Below are positions 39,381 to 44,664 of a stretch of 44,664 bases of DNA, piece after piece. A program made the position numbers and the translations under genes. Position 1 is the stretch's first letter; each line of letters begins with the position of its first letter. The notes beneath the pieces are model-generated. The model was not told the origin of the DNA. It saw only the letters and a list, made by a program, of their open reading frames with translations, and did no database searches. Origin of the DNA: an uncultured Eubacteriales bacterium. Lineage in GTDB: Bacteria > Bacillota > Clostridia > Oscillospirales > Butyricicoccaceae. The stretch lies in the NCBI GenBank assembly GCA_910585875.1, contig CAJUIK010000008.1, positions 1 through 44,664 on the forward strand, given 5' to 3'.

Positions 39381-40775
39381 TTATAGCGCGGGATTGGATA
39401 GGCCGGCGCCTTCAACGGTATGATTTGCATGAAGTTTGGATAAAAGTACAACCGTCTCCACATTGGCGGTGCAGGGGAAGAGGTCGAAGGCGCGGGCTTG
39501 GGTCAGGCGGTAGCCGCCTTGGGAGAGCTCCTTGATATCTCGGGCCATGGTGGCCGGGTCGCAGGAGATATAGACTAGGCGCTGGGGAGCCAAAGCCAAC
39601 ACGGCCTGGCGGGCGGCTTCGTCCAAGCCCTTTCGAGGCGGGTCTACCGTCACGGTTTGAGGGCGCAGGCCCTCTTGCAGCAGCTGCCGGGCGGCCTGTC
39701 CCGCGTCGGCGCACAGGAAGCGGGCGTTTGTAATGCCGTTGCGCCGGGCGTTTTGCCGGGCGTCTTCCACAGCTTGGGGCACGATTTCCACGCCGATCAG
39801 CCGGCCGAAACGCCGAGCCATCGTCAGGCCGATGGTCCCGGCGCCGCAATAGAGGTCCAGCAGAGTCTCCTCCGGCCCGCCGCCGGCGTATTCCGCGGCT
39901 TGGCGATAGAGGGCTTCCGCCTGCCGGCGGTTGACCTGGTAAAAGGACAGAGGGGAGAGGGAAAATTCCACGCCGCACAGGCTGTCTTGCAGCTGTTCTT
40001 GGCCCCAGAGGGGGAGGCACTGAGGGCCTAAGACCCGGTTGCCCTCGTCCCGATTTTCGTTGAGCAGGATTCCGGCCAGGTCGGAACAGGCCTGATGGCA
40101 GCGGCGGATCAAATCCTCCGGCTGGGGGACGCCGCGTCCGGCCACGACCAAAGTCAGCAGAGCGCCGCCCTGGCCTGTGCGGACATAGATCCGGCGCAGC
40201 AGGCCCCGGCCGGCCTGTTCGTCATAGATGGGGATTTGCCAACAGGAGGCCCAATCCAACACAGCCCGGCGCAGAGCGTCCGCCTGGGGGGATTGGATGG
40301 CGCACCGCTCCCCGGGAACTACCTGATGGCTGCGGCGGCGGTAAAATCCGGCCGCAGGGCCCTCTTCTCCCATGGCGCAGGGGTAAATCGCCTTGTTGCG
40401 GTAGCCTTCTCTCTGCCCGCCCGTGATTTCCAGCTGGGGGAAGGGAGACCCTCCCAAACGTTCCAGGGCGTCCGCTACCCGCTGGCGCTTGTAATAGAGC
40501 TCTTCCTCATAGCTCATGTGCCAGAAATCGCAGCCGCCGCACCGGGGGAAGACGGGACAGGCCGGCGTCCGCCGATGGGGCGAGGGCTCCAACAACTCTT
40601 CAATGCGGGCGTAGGCTTTGTTTTTCAGGGCTTTGACAATGCGCAGCCGGCACCGATCTCCCCGGACGCCCCGCTCCACAAAGACGACCTGGCCATTTGC
40701 TCGGCAAAGGCCCATGCCGTCGCTGGCGTAGCCGATGATTTCGCCCTCGATGATCGTGTTTTTCGTCAGATTCAT
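39381..40775 (-). CDS. rlmD: 23S rRNA (uracil-5-)-methyltransferase, RlmD/RumA family
   Basis: 464 residues. The N-terminal TRAM domain (about 1-60) binds RNA. A [4Fe-4S] site is formed by Cys73, Cys79, Cys82 (CPVFPRCGGC) and Cys158 (GERC). The methyltransferase part has SPLSFYQVNRRQAEALY, LDLYCGAGTIGL for SAM, TVDPPRKG and VYISCDPATMARD with the catalytic Cys. It makes 5-methyluridine in 23S rRNA; the Gram-positive relatives RlmCD may hit two sites. Its ATG overlaps the stop of the DUF3298 lipoprotein gene by 4 bases. Confidence 0.93.
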   Translation of the reverse strand: MNLTKNTIIEGEIIGYASDGMGLCRANGQVVFVERGVRGDRCRLRIVKALKNKAYARIEELLEPSPHRRTPACPVFPRCGGCDFWHMSYEEELYYKRQRVADALERLGGSPFPQLEITGGQREGYRNKAIYPCAMGEEGPAAGFYRRRSHQVVPGERCAIQSPQADALRRAVLDWASCWQIPIYDEQAGRGLLRRIYVRTGQGGALLTLVVAGRGVPQPEDLIRRCHQACSDLAGILLNENRDEGNRVLGPQCLPLWGQEQLQDSLCGVEFSLSPLSFYQVNRRQAEALYRQAAEYAGGGPEETLLDLYCGAGTIGLTMARRFGRLIGVEIVPQAVEDARQNARRNGITNARFLCADAGQAARQLLQEGLRPQTVTVDPPRKGLDEAARQAVLALAPQRLVYISCDPATMARDIKELSQGGYRLTQARAFDLFPCTANVETVVLLSKLHANHTVEGAGLSNPAL

Positions 40776-41596
40776 GGCCGCAGTTCCTCCGCTAGATTTT
40801 CTCCCAGCTGGGCCAGGGGGATTTCAAAGGTCATAGCGCCGGAAGTATAAGGGCCCAGGGAGTATTGCTGAAAAATCAGGCCCAGGCTGTCCTTCGTCAG
40901 GTAAAAATCCTCGTCCTGCCAGGTTTGATCCATGGCCTCCCGGTAGTTTTCATAAAAATCGTCCGGCCGCGCCGCCGCCCGCTGTTCTATCAGAGGGGCG
41001 GCCAGCTCCAGAATGAGAGCCCGAGGGTCCTGGGCGCCGGGCAAAAGGTCCGCCAAGGACAGCAGATAACAATCCCCCTGGCGCAGCAGCCAGGTTTCCG
41101 CTTTTTCCTCCATGGAATCGTGGGCCCCGCCAGTGTATTGGCGGCCGCTGCGGCGGATGGACAGATAATTCCCCTGGTTGCGGCATATCGCGAAATCCTC
41201 TTCTACCTCGAAAGGGCCCAGCAGGTTCCCGTCCTCCAGACGCTGGCGGGCCATGGGCAGCAGATCTTCTTGCAGGGCCAGCAGCTGCTTTTCCTTGTAA
41301 TTGTCGTAATAATTGCCGGCGTTCATGACAGGATGGCCGTCCAGCAGCACCCGGGGCACGGCTACAGACCAGCGGAGCAGGGTTTTTCCTTGGTCGTTTT
41401 GTTCCTGGCCGGAGAGCAGATCCGGCTCCGCCGTCAGGCCGGTTTCCGGCGCGGGCGGGTCGACAGGCTGTTCCGGGCCAGGAGCGGGGGGATCCGGCAG
41501 AGGTTCCGTTTTTTTGTCGCATCCAGCCAGCAAAAGCAAGCTGGCGCAGGCCAGAGCGGCCCATTTTGTCCTTTTCTTGAGGTTCCGTGGATTCAT
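40772..41596 (-). CDS. DUF3298/DUF4163-type lipoprotein
   Basis: 274 residues from ATG 41596. The lipoprotein signal ends in LLLLAGC (Cys26). A Pro-rich linker follows. The mature domain matches the DUF4163/DUF3298 pair seen in RsiV-like proteins: YYDNYKEKQ, GGAHDSMEEKAETWLL, YLLSLADLLPGAQD, and IFQQYSLGPYTSGAMTFEIPLAQL at the end. RsiV itself is an anti-sigma factor that binds lysozyme, but this protein lacks the cytoplasmic part, so only the outer domain is shared. It is coupled by ATGA to rlmD. Confidence 0.85.
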   Translation of the reverse strand: MNPRNLKKRTKWAALACASLLLLAGCDKKTEPLPDPPAPGPEQPVDPPAPETGLTAEPDLLSGQEQNDQGKTLLRWSVAVPRVLLDGHPVMNAGNYYDNYKEKQLLALQEDLLPMARQRLEDGNLLGPFEVEEDFAICRNQGNYLSIRRSGRQYTGGAHDSMEEKAETWLLRQGDCYLLSLADLLPGAQDPRALILELAAPLIEQRAAARPDDFYENYREAMDQTWQDEDFYLTKDSLGLIFQQYSLGPYTSGAMTFEIPLAQLGENLAEELRP

Positions 41597-41640
41597 AAAA
41601 GAAACTCCTGTTTTCTGCAATCGGCCTTGGGAATCAGGGC

Positions 41641-42651
41641 TTATTTTTGGGTTTCGTCGGGGCCCGGCCCCTCGTCTTTCTCCGGCGGAGCGGGCGGTTT
41701 CCGGCGCCGGCGCAGCCGCAGGAACAGCGCCGCGGCGAAAATGAGAACAAGGGCCCATAGGGCGATGATCAAGATATTGCCCAGGACGAAGACCAGGATA
41801 TCCTCCGCCGTCCGCCGAACGGCGGCGACGCTGCCCTGAAACTCCGCCGAAATTCGCTGCCCCAGGCTTTTGGCGCGGCCTTGATCCGGCGTATATTCAT
41901 AGACCTCCTGGACGGAGATGGTGACGGTGGACAGGGCGATCAGCGAATCCAGCCGCCGCAGACTGCCCTGGAGGCTTTCAATCTGGTAGCGCACGTCGGC
42001 CAGGGAGTTTTCCAGAGCCACCACGTCGGTCAGAGTTTCCGCTTTGGAGAGAATCTCCAGCAGCCGCTCCTCCTGAAGCCGCAGGCTTTTCAAATGGGCT
42101 TCAGTATCATAATAATATTCGGTGACTTCCTCGGTGTAAAAGCGACTGTCTGTGACGCTGCCGCACTGAGCCAGGCTATTGGCAAAGTCGTCCAGGCCCT
42201 GGGCGGGGACCCGGAGGGTGAAGCTGGCCCAGCGGGCCCGGTAATAGTCGTCCGCCGCGCCGGCGCCGGAGGTCTGGCTGTTTTCCACATAGCCGCCGGA
42301 CGCTTGAATCAACTCTTGGATTTGCTGAATCGTTTTGTCATAGTCCAGCGTCTCCATGGAAAATTCTGCGTTGCGGATGATTTTCCGCGCCGACTGAGCG
42401 TCCGTCTGCTCCGGCGCCAGGGCGCCGGGCTCGCTGGGCGCCTCTTCGGGGGAGTCTATAGGCCCGTCGGCGTCGGCTTTCCAGTCGTTCAAATTGGCGG
42501 AGCCGCCTTCAAAGCTGTCGGCGGAGAAATCGCGGTCGCCTGCCGGGGCGGTTTCCGAGGACGCCGGTTTGGCGGCGCATCCAGCCGCCAAACCGAAGCA
42601 CAGGGCCAAAACCAGCAAAAAAGCGCCGCTCTGTTTCCATGTTCTATTCAT
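41641..42651 (-). CDS. DUF4349 lipoprotein with C-terminal membrane helix
   Basis: 336 residues. The lipoprotein signal ends in LAAGC (Cys25). A disordered acidic region covers about 30-85. DUF4349 follows: RKIIRNAEFSMETLDYDKTI, ASGGYVENSQTSG, ASFTLRVPAQGLDDFANSL, a coiled-coil region (EERLLEILSKAETLTDVVALEN...) and STVTISVQEVYEY. A membrane helix lies at about 290-318, then a short Arg-rich tail inside. Function unknown. It is anchored at both ends. First gene of the operon running through the DUF3298 gene and rlmD. Confidence 0.9.
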   Translation of the reverse strand: MNRTWKQSGAFLLVLALCFGLAAGCAAKPASSETAPAGDRDFSADSFEGGSANLNDWKADADGPIDSPEEAPSEPGALAPEQTDAQSARKIIRNAEFSMETLDYDKTIQQIQELIQASGGYVENSQTSGAGAADDYYRARWASFTLRVPAQGLDDFANSLAQCGSVTDSRFYTEEVTEYYYDTEAHLKSLRLQEERLLEILSKAETLTDVVALENSLADVRYQIESLQGSLRRLDSLIALSTVTISVQEVYEYTPDQGRAKSLGQRISAEFQGSVAAVRRTAEDILVFVLGNILIIALWALVLIFAAALFLRLRRRRKPPAPPEKDEGPGPDETQK

Positions 42652-42742
42652 TCCATTCGCCTCCTTTTATTCTATAAGACGATTTTGGAAGAAGAAAAGT
42701 TCCCTGCCGGTTGAAGGGTTATTGATTGGATTGTAATTAATT

Positions 42743-42751
42743 ATTATACCA
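42743..42751 (-). promoter_or_regulatory. extended -10 promoter of the DUF4349 operon
   Basis: Minus-strand TGG-TATAAT (TATAAT is 42748-42743) with a poor -35 box (TGGCAA at 17 bases). About 90 bases before the start codon. Confidence 0.55.
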
Positions 42752-42842
42752 TAGATCGGGTGGATTTGCCAGGGTGGGATTTTCAGAAAACCTCCTTTGC
42801 CTCAGACCTTTTCCGCCATTTTGGGAAAGAAAACGGGGCGGC

Positions 42843-42871
42843 GTGACAAAGAGGGCGGGGTGTGATATAAT
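42843..42871 (+). promoter_or_regulatory. promoter of the RNA helicase gene
   Basis: GTGACA (42843-42848), 17-base spacer, TATAAT (42866-42871). It predicts a leader of about 145 bases before the helicase gene. The 372-base gap between the two divergent genes holds both promoters and this leader. Confidence 0.7.
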
Positions 42872-42878
42872 AGCCGAC

Positions 42879-43023
42879 GAGATCTCTAAATTTGCCGAGA
42901 CTGGCATTGTGTTGATAGACTGTAAATCGCCTCGGCTTCCTGTATCTGCTGCGTTATAGTTGCTGCGCATGGAAGAAGACAGGCTGGCGGTTATGTGATT
43001 CATGATAAAGGAAGATTGGAAAA
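42879..43023 (+). other. long 5' leader of the RNA helicase mRNA
   Basis: The leader has an inverted repeat GCCGAG ... CTCGGC (about 42894-42938) around an A/T-rich loop. A 9-codon ATG frame (42970) without a ribosome-binding site is also present. Long leaders are common for cold-induced RNA helicases and for those that control their own mRNA; that role here is inference. Confidence 0.35.
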
Positions 43024-44376
43024 TTGACAACGACAATGGAATTCAAAGACTTTGATTTGGCTCCAGAGATCCTGTCCGCTGTGGCGGAGATGGGATACGA
43101 GGAGCCTACGCCCATCCAGCAGCAAGCCATCCCGCCGGTTTCCCAGGGGCGGGATCTATTGGGCTGCGCCCAGACAGGCACTGGCAAAACCGCCGCCTTC
43201 GCTCTGCCGATTTTGCACAGGCTGAACCGCCAATGGGACGGGACCCACCGCCTCAACGCCTTGATCCTCACCCCCACCCGGGAGCTGGCTTTGCAAATCT
43301 ACGAGAATTTCTGCGCCTATGGCAAAAACCTGCCTTTGCGGTGCTGCGTGATTTTTGGCGGCGTTTCTCAGAACCCTCAAACAGACCAGCTGAAAGCGGG
43401 AGTGGACGTGCTTGTCGCCACGCCAGGCCGGCTGTTGGATCTGATGGGGCAGGGCTTTATTTCCCTGAAGCAGACGGAAAGCTTCGTGCTGGACGAGGCG
43501 GATCGGATGCTGGATATGGGGTTTATTCCAGACGTGCGCCGCATTGTGGCCAAGCTGCCCGCCCGGCGGCAGACCCTGCTGTTTTCCGCCACCATGCCCA
43601 GCGAAATCGCCCGGCTGGCCCAGCGGATGCTGCGGGATCCGGTGGAAATCAACGTCTCGCCGGTCTCCCGGCCGGTGGAGTTGATTCAGCAGCGGGTCTA
43701 TCTGGTGGACAAGGAAAACAAGGCCAACCTGCTGGCCCATCTGATCAAAACCCTCCCGATCCCCCAGGCTTTGGTGTTTACCCGCACCAAACACGGCGCC
43801 GACCGGGTGACCCGCCGCCTCAACCGGGAGGGGATTTCCGCTCAGGCCATCCATGGCGATAAATCTCAATCCAGCCGGCAGCGGGCGCTGCAAAATTTCA
43901 AAGAATGGAAAATCCAGGTTCTTGTGGCCACCGATATCGCCGCCCGGGGCATTGACATTGTGGAAATGCCCTGCGTAGTCAATTACGATATGCCCTCTGA
44001 GCCGGAGACTTACGTCCACCGCATCGGCCGCACCGGCCGGGCAGGCCAGAGCGGCGTGGCCATCTCCTTTTGCGACGAAGAGGAAAAGTCCATTCTGCGG
44101 GATGTGGAAATGGTGATCGACAAGCTGCTGGACATCGATTACGACAACCCCTATCCCCTGGGCAGCTATACGCCCGATCCCAATCAGCCCGCCCCCGCCC
44201 GGCAGGGCGGCAGAGGGCGGAGCGGAGCCCGGCGGCAGGAAAAGCCCCGGGAACAGGGGCGGGAAAGGGCCAAAGCAGCCCAATCTCCGGCGGAAAACCG
44301 GCCGGAGGGCCATATGGCCAGAAGGCGCCGCCGTCCCAGGCGCAGGCCCAAGGCTTCGCCAGAGCGCCAGGGTTGA
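43024..44376 (+). CDS. DEAD-box ATP-dependent RNA helicase (CshA/RhlE-like)
   Basis: 450 residues from TTG 43024 (AAGGAAG about 10 bases upstream; ATG 43036 is in frame but further from that site). The two RecA domains carry all motifs: Q-motif region EEPTPIQQQAIPP, AQTGTGKT, PTRELALQ, TPGRLLD, DEAD, SAT, TDIAARGID and HRIGRTGRAG. The last ~75 residues are a basic, Arg/Gly/Pro-rich tail (MARRRRRPRRRPK) that should bind RNA. It probably unwinds structured RNA in ribosome assembly, mRNA decay or cold growth. An acetyltransferase gene overlaps its stop codon. Confidence 0.95.
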   Translation: MTTTMEFKDFDLAPEILSAVAEMGYEEPTPIQQQAIPPVSQGRDLLGCAQTGTGKTAAFALPILHRLNRQWDGTHRLNALILTPTRELALQIYENFCAYGKNLPLRCCVIFGGVSQNPQTDQLKAGVDVLVATPGRLLDLMGQGFISLKQTESFVLDEADRMLDMGFIPDVRRIVAKLPARRQTLLFSATMPSEIARLAQRMLRDPVEINVSPVSRPVELIQQRVYLVDKENKANLLAHLIKTLPIPQALVFTRTKHGADRVTRRLNREGISAQAIHGDKSQSSRQRALQNFKEWKIQVLVATDIAARGIDIVEMPCVVNYDMPSEPETYVHRIGRTGRAGQSGVAISFCDEEEKSILRDVEMVIDKLLDIDYDNPYPLGSYTPDPNQPAPARQGGRGRSGARRQEKPREQGRERAKAAQSPAENRPEGHMARRRRRPRRRPKASPERQG

Positions 44377-44664
44377 GCGTCGAGCTGACGTTGGAGCGGC
44401 TGACTCTGCGGCGGTTCAGCCGCCGGGACGGCCCGGCCCTCTGCCGTCTGCTGGGGGAACGGAAATGCCCGCCCTTTTGCCCGGACCAGATGGAGGACGA
44501 ATGTCTGCACCTGGCCTTGACCTGGGAACAGGACCCCTGCCGCTGGGCCGCCTGTCTGAGGGAGGGCCCGAGGGAATTCGTGGGCCAGCTGGCCCTTTCC
44601 CCCTTAGAGGGCTGGCCGCCGGGCTTCTGGGAGCTGGGCTACGAGTTTTTGCCGGAGCACTGGG
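44373..44664 (+). CDS. GNAT-family N-acetyltransferase, N-terminal part
   Basis: The frame is open to the end of the window (97 codons). The start is probably TTG 44373, whose last two bases are the T and G of the helicase stop TGA, so translation may be coupled; a clear ribosome-binding site is not seen. The opening LTLERLTLRRFSRRDGPALCRLLG is the usual first strand and helix of RimJ/RimL-type GNATs. FVGQLALSPL, then FWELGYEFLPEHW, matches the central GNAT strands just before the acetyl-CoA loop. The loop and the substrate part are cut off. The substrate is unknown. Confidence 0.75.
   Translation, partial: MSVELTLERLTLRRFSRRDGPALCRLLGERKCPPFCPDQMEDECLHLALTWEQDPCRWAACLREGPREFVGQLALSPLEGWPPGFWELGYEFLPEHW

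Noticed and set aside
1..44664. CRISPR array, insertion sequence, prophage, tRNA or rRNA
   Set aside because: I read both strands for spaced direct repeats, transposase or integrase motifs, paired inverted repeats around foreign-looking DNA, and tRNA T-loop motifs, and saw none that held up.

Overview
The window is dense with genes, rich in G+C (my visual estimate is about 60%) and reads as chromosomal housekeeping DNA of an anaerobic Clostridia-type Firmicute. The evidence is strong Shine-Dalgarno sites, sigma-A promoters with 17-base spacers, two T-box leaders, a perfect CIRCE operator before hrcA-grpE-dnaK-dnaJ, a trimeric [FeFe] hydrogenase operon, an S-layer-homology protein, and a close PdaA match (muramic delta-lactam synthesis in spore cortex), which implies endospore formation. 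A member of the gut Oscillospirales or Christensenellales type would fit, but I cannot fix the genus. I see no phage, transposon, CRISPR array, tRNA or rRNA.

Layout. 1-432 (-) is the start of an SLH protein, divergent from a polar amino acid ABC importer operon (753-3076, permease-ATPase-binding protein) followed by a DUF1963 gene. 4045-6707 holds a membrane-anchored phosphodiester glycosidase divergent from pdaA. 6834-8151 (-) is a lactate/malate dehydrogenase-like gene coupled to a small, apparently frameshifted gene. 8394-10785 is an exonuclease III and an amidohydrolase. 10890-14409 is a Thr T-box, thrS, a MutT-like Nudix gene and a sirtuin. 14406-15219 is a second T-box, best read as isoleucine-specific, in front of an unknown 141-residue protein. 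15341-16159 (-) is uppP.

16349-21119 (-) is the hydrogenase operon: a NuoE-like, a NuoF-like and an [FeFe] hydrogenase subunit, then a free-standing thioredoxin-fold [2Fe-2S] protein and an uncertain last ORF. 21372-24667 (-) is a four-gene operon: ferredoxin-domain aldo/keto reductase, DUF4230, alpha/beta hydrolase and a degenerate arginase-fold protein. 24817-28808 (-) has a phosphoribosyltransferase, a secreted polysaccharide deacetylase, plsC with an unknown partner, and a DegV lipid-binding protein. 28970-33873 (+) is the HrcA-controlled chaperone operon. It is followed by an ArsB/NhaD-type permease, an M23/LysM/G5 cell-wall peptidase and a GH3 hexosaminidase. 38338-42651 (-) runs DUF4349 lipoprotein, DUF3298 lipoprotein, RlmD, LURP-one protein and free-Met-sulfoxide reductase. 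43024 to the end (+) is a DEAD-box RNA helicase and a truncated acetyltransferase.

The most interesting items are the T-box controlled unknown gene with its non-standard acceptor bulge, the arginase-fold protein that has lost key residues, the LDH-like enzyme with a rebuilt substrate loop, a hairpin between the ribosome-binding site and the start of plsC, and the extra [2Fe-2S] protein of the hydrogenase operon. I found no clear multi-gene defence or mobile system. Long ORFs antisense to thrS, the hydrogenase genes and dnaK are best explained by high G+C at third codon positions.
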